DNA of 64,000 nucleotides from Paenibacillus sacheonensis (lineage in GTDB: Bacteria; Bacillota; Bacilli; Paenibacillales; Paenibacillaceae): NCBI RefSeq assembly GCF_009909195.1, contig NZ_JAAAMU010000002.1, positions 434,001-498,000 on the forward strand. Direction: 5' to 3'. Positions 42,803 to 51,386 of this stretch are shown here, in pieces. The notes under the pieces are model-generated. The model saw nothing but the letters and a program-made list of their open reading frames with translations, was not told the origin of the DNA and did no database searches. Both the position numbers and the translations under genes were made by a program. The first letter of the stretch is position 1, and each line of letters begins with the position of its first letter.

Positions 42803-44005
42803 ATGTCGAAGTTGACGATTCGCGATGTGAAGGTGATCCTGACGGCGCCGGAGGGCATCAACCTGGTCGTGGTGAAAATCGAAACGTCCGAGCCTGGGCT
42901 GTACGGCCTTGGCTGCGCGACGTTTACGCAGCGCTACCTGGCGGTCGCCACGGCGATTGAGCAATATTTGAAGCCGTTCCTGATCGGCAAAGACCCGCAT
43001 CGCATCGAGGATATTTGGCAATCGGCTATGGTTAGCTCCTATTGGCGCAACGGACCTGTACTGAACAACGCGTTATCTGGCATCGATATGGCGTTATGGG
43101 ATATTAAAGGCAAGAGCGCCGGACTGCCGGTATTCCAGCTGTTAGGCGGCAAATGCCGGGAAGCGGCGGCGATCTACCGGCATGCCGACGGCCGGGACGA
43201 GCAGGAAGTGGAAGACAACGTGCGGCGGCTCATGGAGCAGGGACTCCGGTACATTCGCTGCCAAATGGGCGGGTACGGCGGCCGGAACCATACGCTGCAT
43301 CAGCCGGAGCATGCGCTGCCGGGGGCGTATTTCGATCCGAATGCTTACATGCGCAGCGTACCGCGAATGTTCGAGCATGTCCGAGGCGCAGTCGGCGTGG
43401 AGGTCGAGCTGCTGCATGATATCCATGAGCGGCTCGTGCCGATCGAGGCGGTACGGCTGGCCAAGCAGCTCGAGCCCTATCGGTTGTTCTTCCTGGAGGA
43501 TCCGCTGGCGCCCGAGCAGCTGGATTGGTTCGAGACGATGCGAAGCCAGACCGCCATTCCGATCGCGATGGGCGAGCTGTTCACGCATCCGAGAGAGTGG
43601 ACGCCGCTGATCGCGGGCAGACTGATCGACTTCATTCGCTGCCATATCAGCGCGATCGGGGGATTGACGCCGGCGAAGAAGCTCGCCACCCTGTGCGAAG
43701 CGTTCAGCGTTCGCACCGCCTGGCACGGACCTGGCGATGTATCGCCGGTCGGACATGCAGCCAATCTGCATCTCGACGTCAGTTCGATCAACTTCGGCAT
43801 TCAGGAGTGGTACGGCTTCTCCGATCAGATTCAAGAGGTATTCCCCGGCTGCCCGGTGGTCAAGTACGGTTATGCGTACCCGAACGATAAGCCAGGTCTC
43901 GGCATCGATATCGACGAGGAGAAGGCTGCCGCGTACCCCTGCAGCAATCGTCTGCCGGAGTGGACCCTAGCGCGCACGCCGGACGGCACATCGGTACGGC
44001 CTTAG
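42803..44005 (+). CDS. Enolase-superfamily sugar-acid dehydratase (ManD/RspA-like)
   Basis: ATG 42803 has GGGAGAGG upstream. The 400-residue protein has the capping domain (TIRDVKVILTAPEGINLVVV) and the barrel with EVELLHDIHERL, FFLEDPLAPEQLDWF and MGELFTHPREW, which supply the three metal ligands (D, E, E). The histidine in RTAWHGPGDVSPVGHAAN is the usual base. These motifs match the D-mannonate dehydratase / RspA subgroup, which removes water from acid sugars such as D-mannonate to give 2-keto-3-deoxy acids. Several members of this subgroup are slow or promiscuous, so the true substrate is uncertain. It appears to be transcribed alone. Confidence 0.9.
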   Translation: MSKLTIRDVKVILTAPEGINLVVVKIETSEPGLYGLGCATFTQRYLAVATAIEQYLKPFLIGKDPHRIEDIWQSAMVSSYWRNGPVLNNALSGIDMALWDIKGKSAGLPVFQLLGGKCREAAAIYRHADGRDEQEVEDNVRRLMEQGLRYIRCQMGGYGGRNHTLHQPEHALPGAYFDPNAYMRSVPRMFEHVRGAVGVEVELLHDIHERLVPIEAVRLAKQLEPYRLFFLEDPLAPEQLDWFETMRSQTAIPIAMGELFTHPREWTPLIAGRLIDFIRCHISAIGGLTPAKKLATLCEAFSVRTAWHGPGDVSPVGHAANLHLDVSSINFGIQEWYGFSDQIQEVFPGCPVVKYGYAYPNDKPGLGIDIDEEKAAAYPCSNRLPEWTLARTPDGTSVRP

Positions 44006-44086
44006 CTGCATGCCTGACATGAATGGGCTTATGGAATACCGATCAGGCTGCACGTAAATAATTGCGGGAAGAAAGAGGTGTTAAGC

Positions 44087-44134
44087 ATGCTGGACGACAA
44101 AGAAAATGCGCTCTATGCAAGGTCTACACGATAA
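44087..44134 (+). CDS. Possible 15-codon leader peptide
   Basis: ATG 44087 has a GAAAGAGGTG site. The frame ends with TAA after ENALYARSTR. Its 3' third forms the left arm of the hairpin at 44110-44159. It lies 119 nt before the CD3324-type gene and could be a leader, or the stub of a lost gene. Weak call. Confidence 0.3.
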   Translation: MLDDKENALYARSTR

Positions 44135-44159
44135 ACAACGGCGGTTGTTTGCATAGAGC
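44110..44159 (+). promoter_or_regulatory. Hairpin in the leader of the CD3324-type gene
   Basis: GCTCTATGCAA / TTGCATAGAGC is a perfect 11-bp stem with a 28-nt loop holding a small inner ACAAC / GTTGT stem. No T-run follows, so a terminator is unlikely. A similar TGCAA / TTGCA hairpin overlaps the leader peptide of the FusB-type gene at 47.7 kb. Confidence 0.5.
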
Positions 44160-44253
44160 TGATCAGGCGTGCCGCCAACCTTGTTTGGTGAAGCTGTTTA
44201 TCATGAGACGTTGCTGCCTTGAAATGCATGCTATTTTAAGGAGTAGATCGATC

Positions 44254-44523
44254 ATGAACTATATAAATGCGGATGTCCTCCTGCCAGAGGACTTATTGAA
44301 GGAAGTACAGCGCTATATAAGCGGCGTCATGATTTATGTGCCCAGGCCCGAAGGCGAACGTAAGGGATGGGGCGCAAATTCCGGCAGCAGGACCGAAATC
44401 CGGAACAGGAACAGGGAAATACGCCGCGAGTTCGCGGAAGGCGCGGCGATCGCGCAGCTTGCCGAACGATATTTTCTCGCAATCGATACGATCAAGAAGA
44501 TCGTGTATGCGAAAGCAAAATAG
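44254..44523 (+). CDS. CD3324-family small HTH-like protein
   Basis: ATG 44254 lies 10 nt after AAGGAG. The 89-residue protein starts MNYINADVLLPEDLLKEVQR and contains YVPRPEGERKGWGANSGSRT and then EIRREFAEGAAIAQLAERYF, AIDTIKKIVYAK. The last part is a helix-turn-helix like the Mor/C transcription activators, and the whole pattern matches the CD3324 family of Firmicutes. It may bind DNA, but the targets are unknown. A leader hairpin precedes it and a terminator follows. Confidence 0.8.
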   Translation: MNYINADVLLPEDLLKEVQRYISGVMIYVPRPEGERKGWGANSGSRTEIRNRNREIRREFAEGAAIAQLAERYFLAIDTIKKIVYAKAK

Positions 44524-44533
44524 AAAGCACGAA

Positions 44534-44570
44534 AAAACGTCATCTCGGAGCTGTCCGAGGTGGCGTTTTT
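44534..44570 (+). terminator. Rho-independent terminator
   Basis: An approximately 14-bp stem (ACGTCATCTCGG / CCGAGGTGGCGT with G-T pairs) ends in TTTTT. Confidence 0.85.
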
Positions 44571-44824
44571 GCATGGGCAACCGGTTTCATAGAAACGGGA
44601 ACGTCCGATTTAAGTGGAAGCAGGGGGAATATAAGCCTAATTCGCTGGACTTCTTGTCGTATCGCGGGCAACTATCATATAATAGTATATAAATATTTTT
44701 TAATCTAACGGGTTACTTGATCCAGAAAAGGCGTGTGACGAGGTCGCGCCCTTGCTTGTCGATGTGCTTAAGCAGGAGCGCCCGCATCCTTTTTTGCAAA
44801 TCTTATGATATAAGGATGGTAAAC

Positions 44825-46348
44825 ATGAGCAGCAAAGAAACGAAAACAGACGTCATCTTGATTGGTGCCGGAATCATGAGCGCGACATTGGGGACGATTC
44901 TGAAAGAGCTCGTGCCGCAATGGACGATTACGGTGCTGGAGAAGCTCGATCATGCAGGGGAAGAAAGTTCTAACGAATGGAATAACGCCGGGACGGGACA
45001 TGCGGCACTGTGCGAGCTTAACTACACGGTCGAGAAATCCAATGGCGCTATAGATATCAGCAAAGCGATCAACATCAACGAACAATTTCAGCTGTCGATG
45101 CAATTCTGGTCTTATCTCGTAAACCGCAAGCTGATCAAGAATCCGCAGGACTTCATCATGCCGCTTCCTCACATGAGCATGGTCCAAGGGGACAAAGATA
45201 TCGCGTTCTTGAAGAAGCGTTTCGAAGCGCTGACGGCGAATCCGCTGTTTCAAGGGATGGAATTCTCCGACGACCCCGAGAAGCTGATGGAATGGATTCC
45301 GCTCATCATGCAGGATCGTCCAGCCAATGAACACATAGCGGCAACCAAAATCGACACGGGTACGGATGTCAATTTTGGTGCTTTGACGCGCATCCTGTTC
45401 GAACACTTGAAGCGCAAGAAGGTCGCGATCCAGTATAACCATACCGTTCAGAACATGAAGCGCACGCGCGACGGATTATGGGAGCTGAAAGTCAGCAATG
45501 GAAACGGGACGGTTGAACGCCGAACCGCCAAATTCGTGTTCATCGGCGGCGGCGGCGGAAGCCTGCATCTGCTGCAAAAGTCCGGTATTCCGGAAGGCAA
45601 GCATATCGGCGGATTCCCGGTGAGCGGCATCTTCATGTCCTGCAAGAATCCGGAGGTTATCGCGCAGCATCATGCCAAGGTGTACGGCAAGGCGAAGGTC
45701 GGGGCTCCGCCAATGTCCGTGCCGCATCTGGACACGCGCTTCATCGACAACAAGAAATCGCTGCTGTTCGGCCCGTTTGCCGGATTCTCGCCGAAGTTTC
45801 TCAAGAACGGCTCCATGTTCGACCTCGTCACTTCCGTCAAACCTCATAACCTCGTTACAATGATGGCGGCGGGGGCGAAGAATATGGCGCTCACGAAATA
45901 CTTAATCGAGCAAGTCATGCTGTCCAAAGAAAAACGCATGGAGGAATTGCGCGAGTTTATCCCGAACGCCAAATCCGAAGATTGGGAATTGGTCGTTGCC
46001 GGTCAGCGCGTGCAAGTCATCAAGGATACGGAAGCCGGCGGCAAGGGAACGCTGCAATTCGGAACGGAAGTCATCTGTGCCGCCGACGGCTCGATCGCAG
46101 CGCTGCTGGGCGCTTCGCCAGGCGCTTCTACGGCGGTTCACGTCATGCTGGACGTCATCAGCAAATGCTTCCCGCAGCAAATGAAAGGCTGGGAAGCGAA
46201 GATCAAAGAAATGATTCCTTCTTACGGCGTATCGCTCATGAAAAATCCGGAGCTGCTGCGAGACATTCATGCGTCCACGTCCGAAGCGCTGGGCTTGCGC
46301 GAGCGCCTCGCCGCAGGCGATCGTACGGCGAGCGAAATGCTGATCTAA
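44825..46348 (+). CDS. mqo: Malate:quinone oxidoreductase
   Basis: ATG 44825 lies 8 nt after AAGGA, and an in-frame ATG at 44816 overlaps that site. The 507-residue protein has the FAD-binding start [20 protein letters not shown] and [20 protein letters not shown], with [16 protein letters not shown] characteristic of Mqo. [20 protein letters not shown] near the C-terminus is also diagnostic. It oxidises malate to oxaloacetate at the inner face of the membrane and passes electrons to quinone, bypassing NAD-linked malate dehydrogenase. It is transcribed alone, with TATAAT-like sequences near 44680 and a terminator at 46418. Confidence 0.95.
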   Translation: MSSKETKTDVILIGAGIMSATLGTILKELVPQWTITVLEKLDHAGEESSNEWNNAGTGHAALCELNYTVEKSNGAIDISKAININEQFQLSMQFWSYLVNRKLIKNPQDFIMPLPHMSMVQGDKDIAFLKKRFEALTANPLFQGMEFSDDPEKLMEWIPLIMQDRPANEHIAATKIDTGTDVNFGALTRILFEHLKRKKVAIQYNHTVQNMKRTRDGLWELKVSNGNGTVERRTAKFVFIGGGGGSLHLLQKSGIPEGKHIGGFPVSGIFMSCKNPEVIAQHHAKVYGKAKVGAPPMSVPHLDTRFIDNKKSLLFGPFAGFSPKFLKNGSMFDLVTSVKPHNLVTMMAAGAKNMALTKYLIEQVMLSKEKRMEELREFIPNAKSEDWELVVAGQRVQVIKDTEAGGKGTLQFGTEVICAADGSIAALLGASPGASTAVHVMLDVISKCFPQQMKGWEAKIKEMIPSYGVSLMKNPELLRDIHASTSEALGLRERLAAGDRTASEMLI

Positions 46349-46417
46349 TGCGGAGCTGAATTTGATTTTATTCCGGCTATTATTTATACTATTTCCGATT
46401 CATAAGAAATTCAGTCA

Positions 46418-46444
46418 GGGTTCGCAGCGATGCGAATCCTTTTT
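46418..46444 (+). terminator. Terminator after mqo
   Basis: GGGTTCGCA / TGCGAATCC (one G-T pair) with a GCGA loop, then TTTTT. It lies 70 nt past the mqo stop. Confidence 0.8.
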
Positions 46445-46465
46445 ACATACAAGGAGGCGTCTCGC

Positions 46466-47557
46466 ATGGGTATAACATTGCATACTGAACTATGCCGTCT
46501 ATTGAACATCCGTTATCCGTTGTTTCTGGCCGGCATGGCCGGCGGACCAAGCACGGTGGAATTGGTCTCGGCGGTCTCCGAGGCCGGCGGCCTCGGCACG
46601 TTGGGCGCTGCTTATATGGAACCGGAGGCGATTCGCGGCGCGGTTCGGCTCATCCGGGAACAAACTTCTCAACCGTTCGGCGTGAATCTGTTCGCGGCGC
46701 GGTCGGCGGATGACAATGCCCGCACGCAGCAGGTTCAACAAACGTTGGACGGCATTCGGGAAGAACTGAACTTGGCGCCCGCTGTTCCCGGGGGTTTAAG
46801 AACGCCGGAATATTTCGAGAAGCAAGTTGCCGTCCTGCTGGAAGAGAAGGTGCCCGTGATCAGCACGGCGTTCGGCCTCCTTTCTGAATCGATGATGCGG
46901 CAGGCGAAAGCCGTCGGCAGCCATGTCGTCGCAATGGTTACGACGGTAAACGAAGCGATCATGGCCGAGCAGGCCGGCTGCGATATGATCGTAGCGCAAG
47001 GCAGCGAGGCCGGCGGTCATCGCGGAACCTTCGACGTTGCGGGCGATCGACGGATGGGCGCCAATATCGGAACGATGGCGCTCGTCCCTCAAATCGTCGA
47101 TCGCGTTCACGTGCCCGTCCTGGCGGCCGGCGGCATCATGGATGGCCGCGGTCTCGCAGCCGCGCTTGCCCTCGGCGCGCAGGGCGTACAGATGGGAACG
47201 CGGTTCCTGACCGCGACGGAATCCGGCGCGCACGCGGCGTACCAGGAGCGGCTGCTCGCGAGCAATGAGGAAAGTACCCTGCTGACGAGGGCGTTCTCCG
47301 GCCGGCCGGCGCGCGGACTGCGCAATGCGTTCATCGACCGGTGGAACGAAAGCGGCATAGACCCGCTCCCGTTCCCGACGCAGAATACGGCTACGCGCGA
47401 TATTCGCAACGAAGCGGCGAGGCAGAACAATCCAGATTTTATGTCCTTATGGGCCGGACAAGGAACCAGGCTGCTGACGTCGGGTCAAAGCGCGCGGCAA
47501 ATCGTGCAGGAAACGATCGATCGGGCGAGCGAGATTCTTCATGGCAAGAAGGATTAA
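46466..47557 (+). CDS. Nitronate monooxygenase
   Basis: ATG 46466 has AAGGAGG upstream. The 363-residue FMN-dependent TIM barrel shows YPLFLAGMAGGPSTVELVSA and GGLGTLGAAYMEPEAI, the phosphate-binding IVAQGSEAGGHRG (with the catalytic-site histidine) and VPVLAAGGIMDGRGLAAALA. It oxidises alkyl nitronates to aldehydes or ketones with release of nitrite, a detoxification reaction in the cytosol. The length and motifs fit class I enzymes. It is monocistronic, with 296 nt of non-coding and leader sequence downstream before the FusB-type gene. Confidence 0.9.
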   Translation: MGITLHTELCRLLNIRYPLFLAGMAGGPSTVELVSAVSEAGGLGTLGAAYMEPEAIRGAVRLIREQTSQPFGVNLFAARSADDNARTQQVQQTLDGIREELNLAPAVPGGLRTPEYFEKQVAVLLEEKVPVISTAFGLLSESMMRQAKAVGSHVVAMVTTVNEAIMAEQAGCDMIVAQGSEAGGHRGTFDVAGDRRMGANIGTMALVPQIVDRVHVPVLAAGGIMDGRGLAAALALGAQGVQMGTRFLTATESGAHAAYQERLLASNEESTLLTRAFSGRPARGLRNAFIDRWNESGIDPLPFPTQNTATRDIRNEAARQNNPDFMSLWAGQGTRLLTSGQSARQIVQETIDRASEILHGKKD

Positions 47558-47625
47558 GACAACGGGCAGAAGCGGCGCCTAAGCGTGTGCGAGCGTGTGC
47601 CCGATGCATTTCACGCGCTGCACGG

Positions 47626-47655
47626 TTGCCGTCAAGCTTGAGCCTCCTTTATAAT
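47626..47655 (+). promoter_or_regulatory. Sigma-A-like promoter of the FusB-type gene
   Basis: TTGCCG (47626-47631), an 18-bp spacer and TATAAT (47650-47655). Transcription from here would give a leader of about 190 nt before the main start codon, containing a short reading frame and alternative hairpins. Confidence 0.7.
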
Positions 47656-47680
47656 GATTGGAATAAGGGAGGCGGTAAAT

Positions 47681-47734
47681 ATGGCAAATCAATTTGCCGG
47701 AATAAGAAGCGACTCATGCAAAGCCTATCATTAG
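47681..47734 (+). CDS. 17-residue leader peptide
   Basis: ATG 47681 has a strong GGGAGG site. The peptide is MANQFAGIRSDSCKAYH, ending at TAG 47732-47734. Its last five codons form the left arm of hairpin A. A short, well-initiated frame overlapping a hairpin upstream of a ribosome-protection gene is the arrangement of translational attenuators of antibiotic resistance genes. Confidence 0.65.
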   Translation: MANQFAGIRSDSCKAYH

Positions 47735-47811
47735 GGCGATCTTTGCATGGGGTGATTCGCTGGACGTGATCGCCCGGGAAGATGTGAATCGTTTCTAATA
47801 GGGGGCTTTGC
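47715..47811 (+). promoter_or_regulatory. Mutually exclusive hairpins in the FusB-type leader
   Basis: Hairpin A pairs CATGCAAAG (47715-47723) with CTTTGCATG (47741-47749). Hairpin B pairs GGGCGATC (47734-47741) with GATCGCCC (47768-47775), using the loop and first base of A's right arm, so A and B cannot form together. GCAAAGCC (47718-47725) can also pair with GGCTTTGC (47804-47811). A ribosome held at the end of the leader peptide would block A and favour B. Pairings are read by eye. Confidence 0.6.
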
Positions 47812-47853
47812 GGCTGCTATTATTTTGCAACTTAAAATAAGGAGCTGGAAGCT

Positions 47854-48516
47854 ATGCATCAACCATTCATTAGAAACCATCAGTATAACGAGATTAAGAA
47901 GCGGATCGGTCAGCTGCAAAATGCGTGCAACACCGTATCCGATAAGAAAGTCGTCGAAGCGGTTCGCAATGATACCGAAATGATGATCAATGGATTATTT
48001 CTCGAAGCGACCGATCAGCAGAAGCAATTGCTCGGAAACCTGGATCAGCTGCATGGCACCGCGGACTTTCAGCGTTATTTGCAAGCCTTGGAGCCTTATG
48101 TCATCGAAGAATACGCGCAGGTAACGGATAATCAGCTGAAGAAGCTGTTTCCGAAAATCAAAAAATTGAAGCTTCCCGATCTTGAAGCAGCCGATAGCAG
48201 ATTCGCGACGTATCTCGGCTGGACCGACATTGCGGTGAATAGACTGTTCATCGTGTACGAGCTCGGCGGAAAGCTTGTCGGCTTCGAAGGGAAATATACG
48301 CCGACGAATAAGAAGGGCGTATGCTTCTTGTGCAGCAAGCATACGGAGGTTGCGTTGTTCACGGCGGTGACGAAGTGGAAGCCTGCGGGCGTTTCTTCGG
48401 ATTATTACCGGGCAATCGGCAATTATATGTGCGTGAACAGCGAGGTTTGCAACCGAAATATCACCTCCGTCGACGTACTGGAGACATTCATTCACGGCGT
48501 CTTGGTCGGTCCGTAA
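47854..48516 (+). CDS. FusB/FusC-family EF-G-binding protein
   Basis: ATG 47854 has AAGGAG upstream. The 220-residue protein has an N-terminal helical bundle (KKRIGQLQNACNTVSDKKVV) and a C-terminal zinc finger with C157, C160 (VCFLCSKHTEV) and C193, C199 (YMCVNSEVCNRNI), spaced as in staphylococcal FusB. FusB-type proteins bind elongation factor G and release it from stalled ribosomes, giving fusidic acid resistance. Housekeeping homologues also exist in non-resistant Firmicutes. All four zinc ligands are kept. The leader peptide and hairpins upstream suggest translation-linked induction. Confidence 0.9.
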   Translation: MHQPFIRNHQYNEIKKRIGQLQNACNTVSDKKVVEAVRNDTEMMINGLFLEATDQQKQLLGNLDQLHGTADFQRYLQALEPYVIEEYAQVTDNQLKKLFPKIKKLKLPDLEAADSRFATYLGWTDIAVNRLFIVYELGGKLVGFEGKYTPTNKKGVCFLCSKHTEVALFTAVTKWKPAGVSSDYYRAIGNYMCVNSEVCNRNITSVDVLETFIHGVLVGP

Positions 48517-48537
48517 GGGCTGCGCCGCCTAGTTATA

Positions 48538-48588
48538 AGAGAGTTGTTCCGATGGTTCAGAGAGACCGGGGGAGCAGCTCTCTTTTTT
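48538..48588 (+). terminator. Terminator of the FusB-type gene
   Basis: AGAGAGTTGTTCC / GGAGCAGCTCTCT (13 bp including G-T pairs), followed by six T. Confidence 0.85.
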
Positions 48589-48630
48589 CGCGAAGATCGC
48601 TTATGAACATAGAACCGGGAGTGAAGCGGC

Positions 48631-49350
48631 ATGTCCAATGATCTCAAGCGTGCCATGGACGATCTCATGATAAGCATTCCAGGGGGAGAAGTCGATCTGA
48701 GGGATGATCGCATTCAACGCAAATGGAAAGCGGAGCTAAAGCCGTTTCGCCTAGGCCGGTATCCTGTAACCAGCGTGCTGTACGATGCGGTTAGCGGTCA
48801 TTCCTCAGGTGATACCTTATGTTATTCCTTAGATCATTCCTTGCTATCGAACGGCGATAATCGAATCCCCGCTGTGAATATCTCTTGGCAGGATGCCATA
48901 GCGTTCTGTAATAGACTGTCACGGCTTGTTGGCCTCCAACCGTGTTATTCGACAAGCGATAATGGCGAAACCATCGATTGCGATTGGGATGCCGCCGGTT
49001 ATCGACTGCCATCAGAAGCAGAATGGCAGTACGCTTGCAAGGCAGGGACGACCGGATATCGATACGGAGAGCTGGATAAGATCGCGTGGTATAGCGGGAA
49101 TTCCGCTGACCATCTCCATGAAGCAGGTGGTAAGGAACCGAATGTTTGGGGTCTGCATGATATGCTAGGCAACGTTTGGGAATGGTGCTGGGACTTATAT
49201 GACGAGCATGTATACGGCTCCTATCGTATTTTTCGCGGAGGCAGCTGGGCCGAGGAGGCGAGAGGCTGCGGAGCGACGGTTCGTCGTCGCAGCCATCCGA
49301 CATTCCGGATCGATGATCTTGGATTCCGCCTTGCTCAGTCTAAGTCATGA
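48631..49350 (+). CDS. SUMF1/formylglycine-generating-like protein
   Basis: The 239-residue protein carries a full C-type lectin-like SUMF1 fold: MISIPGGEVDLRDDRIQ at the start, FRLGRYPVTSVLYDAV, VNISWQDAIAFCNRLS, YRLPSEAEWQYACKAGTTGY, LHDMLGNVWEWCWDLYD and YRIFRGGSWAEEARGCGATV. Bona fide formylglycine generators activate sulfatases with a copper-binding cysteine pair. Here cysteines are present but no sulfatase gene is near, and many bacterial members have other roles such as ergothioneine-like chemistry or ligand binding. No signal peptide. Function uncertain. Confidence 0.85.
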   Translation: MSNDLKRAMDDLMISIPGGEVDLRDDRIQRKWKAELKPFRLGRYPVTSVLYDAVSGHSSGDTLCYSLDHSLLSNGDNRIPAVNISWQDAIAFCNRLSRLVGLQPCYSTSDNGETIDCDWDAAGYRLPSEAEWQYACKAGTTGYRYGELDKIAWYSGNSADHLHEAGGKEPNVWGLHDMLGNVWEWCWDLYDEHVYGSYRIFRGGSWAEEARGCGATVRRRSHPTFRIDDLGFRLAQSKS

Positions 49351-49529
49351 TTGCCGCTGCTATCGAACAGGTCTGTTGCGCCTGATCATCTCGCAGGAAG
49401 AGCATTAAACTGCACGCTGAAGCCCGTATTGCGGGGAAGGCACGGCAGATCTTATATGGCTGTGTCTTTTCATTGCAAGGCGGGGTACTGCGAGCTTGAA
49501 CGATCCATCATGGATTCCAGGCGAAGGAA

Positions 49530-49566
49530 GAAAAAAGCTCTCTGCGCCCATACAGGCACAGAGAGC
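49530..49566 (-). terminator. Terminator of modAB (minus strand)
   Basis: On the minus strand GCTCTCTG / CAGAGAGC, extended by GCC / GGC, is followed by TTTTTTC. It lies 61 nt after modB. Confidence 0.85.
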
Positions 49567-49626
49567 AAGGATTGTTACAACAGACCGGTTAGAGCGCATG
49601 GCGGATTCGGAACAAGCCTGGCATGC

Positions 49627-50298
49627 TCATTCCCGTTCGTCCTTGGATATTCGATTGACGGCAAGCAGCATCAGGAACGACAGCAGGATCATCGCGATGA
49701 TCCAGGCCCATGCCATCGTCATGCTGCCGCCGTCCGATGCGACGTAGATCGCCGTCGGAATCGTCTGGGTGCGGCCCGGAATGTTGCCCGCGACCATCAG
49801 CGTAGCTCCGAATTCGCCGAGTCCTCGGCAGAAGCCTAGAATGTAGCCGGACGTCAGCGAGCGAGCGGACAGCGGGACGGTCACATAGCGGAACACCTGC
49901 CACTCGCTGGCTCCCATCGCGCGCGCGGCATTCTCGAGCTCGGAATCGACGCCTTGAATGCCGGTCTTGATCGTCCGGTAAGCAAGCGGGAAAGCCACGA
50001 CCGCCGCGGCGATCACGGCGGATTCCCATGTGAAGAGGATCGGTCCGCCGAACAACGCCTCGTATGCTTTGCCGATCCAGCTGCGACGCCCGAGCACGAC
50101 GAGCAGGATGAAGCCGACAACGGTCGGCGGAAGCACAAGCGGGAGCAGCAGGATTGTTTCCAGGATGCTTTTGCCGAAGAAACGCGTTTTGGCCATGCGC
50201 CAGGCGATCAACAGCGAGGCAGCGAAGACGAGAACGCTGGCTGCGACGGTTATTTGAATGGAAAGCCCGATGGGTTCCATGAATAGGTTCCAAGACAT
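49627..50298 (-). CDS. modB: Molybdate ABC transporter permease ModB
   Basis: ATG 50298 follows GAAGGAG. The 223-residue protein has five membrane helices and begins MEPIGLSIQITVAASVLVFA after a short lead. LLPLVLPPTVVGFILLVVLG and the EAA loop LENAARAMGASEWQVFRYVT, with GFCRGLGEFGATLMVAGNIP, are diagnostic of ModB. It forms the molybdate channel in the membrane. No modC ATPase gene follows. The operon ends with a terminator, so the ATPase must be encoded elsewhere or be shared. The gene starts 26 nt after modA. Confidence 0.93.
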   Translation of the reverse strand: MSWNLFMEPIGLSIQITVAASVLVFAASLLIAWRMAKTRFFGKSILETILLLPLVLPPTVVGFILLVVLGRRSWIGKAYEALFGGPILFTWESAVIAAAVVAFPLAYRTIKTGIQGVDSELENAARAMGASEWQVFRYVTVPLSARSLTSGYILGFCRGLGEFGATLMVAGNIPGRTQTIPTAIYVASDGGSMTMAWAWIIAMILLSFLMLLAVNRISKDERE

Positions 50299-50324
50299 GC
50301 GAGCACTCCTTCATTCAGCGGCGG

Positions 50325-51101
50325 TTAGGAAAGCCGGAACCCGTATTTGACGAAAACGGCTTCGGCCTCTTTCGTTTGCAGGTACGCGTAGAAGGCGTTC
50401 GCTTCCGAGGCGCGTTTCGTCTCCTTCACGACGCCTGCGGGATACAGAATAGGGCTGTGGACGTCGGGATTGATGCGAAGCGCGATTTTGACTTTGCCGG
50501 ACGTCAGCGCGTCGGTCTTGTAGACGAAGCCTGCGTCGGCGTTGCCGGTCTCTACGTACGTCAGCACTTGGCGGACATCCTTGGCGTACACGAACTTGGA
50601 TCGGAGGATATTCCAGACGCTGCGCGTCGTCAGCGTTTCTTTGGCATATTGTCCGGCGGGTACGGACTCTGGCTGCCCGATCGCGATCTTCTTGACGGAG
50701 CTGCCGGTAAGCTCCTTGACCGTCGTGAATGTCACATGGGAATCGGAAGGCACGACCATGACCAAATCGTTGGACAACAGCGTGGAATGGTTCGCGATGA
50801 GATCTTCTTTCACCAGCGTATCCATCTGCTTCGATCCGGCCGAGAAGAAGAGATCCGCCGGAGCGCCTTGTTCGATCTGCTTCTGCAGCGTTCCGGAGGA
50901 GCCGTAATTGAATACGAGATCGATCGTCGGGTGCTGCTTCTCGTACGCTTTCTCGATAACGCCGAGGCTGTCCTTCAAGCTGGCTGCCGCGGATACGAGC
51001 AGCTCCGTCTTCTTGGCCGCCGCCGTCGCGGATGGAGCGGCGGGAAGCGCGACCGCAGCCGTTAATAGGGCGAGGCTAAGTGCCGCCGTCGTTTTTTTCA
51101 T
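50325..51101 (-). CDS. modA: Molybdate-binding protein ModA
   Basis: The 258-residue protein has an N-terminal signal (MKKTTAALSLALLTAAVALP, then APSATAA) without a lipobox cysteine, unlike many Firmicute binding proteins, so it may be released or held by other means. LLVSAAASLKDSLGVIEKAY, VFNYGSSGTLQKQIEQGAPA and DLFFSAGSKQMD are ModA signatures including the oxyanion-binding serines. YVETGNADAGFVYKTDAL is also typical. It delivers molybdate or tungstate to ModB. An inverted repeat 30-50 nt upstream of the start may be a regulator site. Confidence 0.93.
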   Translation of the reverse strand: MKKTTAALSLALLTAAVALPAAPSATAAAKKTELLVSAAASLKDSLGVIEKAYEKQHPTIDLVFNYGSSGTLQKQIEQGAPADLFFSAGSKQMDTLVKEDLIANHSTLLSNDLVMVVPSDSHVTFTTVKELTGSSVKKIAIGQPESVPAGQYAKETLTTRSVWNILRSKFVYAKDVRQVLTYVETGNADAGFVYKTDALTSGKVKIALRINPDVHSPILYPAGVVKETKRASEANAFYAYLQTKEAEAVFVKYGFRLS

Positions 51102-51129
51102 CCTTTTGACCTCCTGGCTTCCATGCGTC

Positions 51130-51151
51130 GTTACATGTCATTTATCGTAAC
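51130..51151 (-). promoter_or_regulatory. Inverted repeat upstream of modA
   Basis: GTTAC / GTAAC arms 12 bp apart (GTTAC-N12-GTAAC) lie 29 nt upstream of modA. This is a possible operator for a molybdate-sensing regulator. It does not closely match the E. coli ModE box. No Moco riboswitch-like fold was seen. Confidence 0.4.
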
Positions 51152-51386
51152 ATAACTCTATGAGAATTTGCATCGTTTTGCTAGGAGAAGGAGAAAGGGA
51201 AAGGGAAAATATCGGAATGAACCAGTTATACGGGAATGATGGATGACATCAGATAGAGCGTCTACTAAACCAGGGCTGGAGAAAGAGCCGAAGGAAGAGT
51301 CAAAAAAACCGATAAAAAGCCCGCATGCAATTATTATGTTCGAAAATCATATCATCCATCATTTGCAATGATTACGTGCTACAAAT

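Noticed and set aside
48631-49350. Sulfatase-activating system
   Set aside because: The SUMF1 fold is clear but no sulfatase gene is present, so the activation role is not claimed.
51102-51386. Molybdenum cofactor riboswitch before modA
   Set aside because: No multi-stem aptamer pattern is seen by eye. Only a simple GTTAC / GTAAC repeat.
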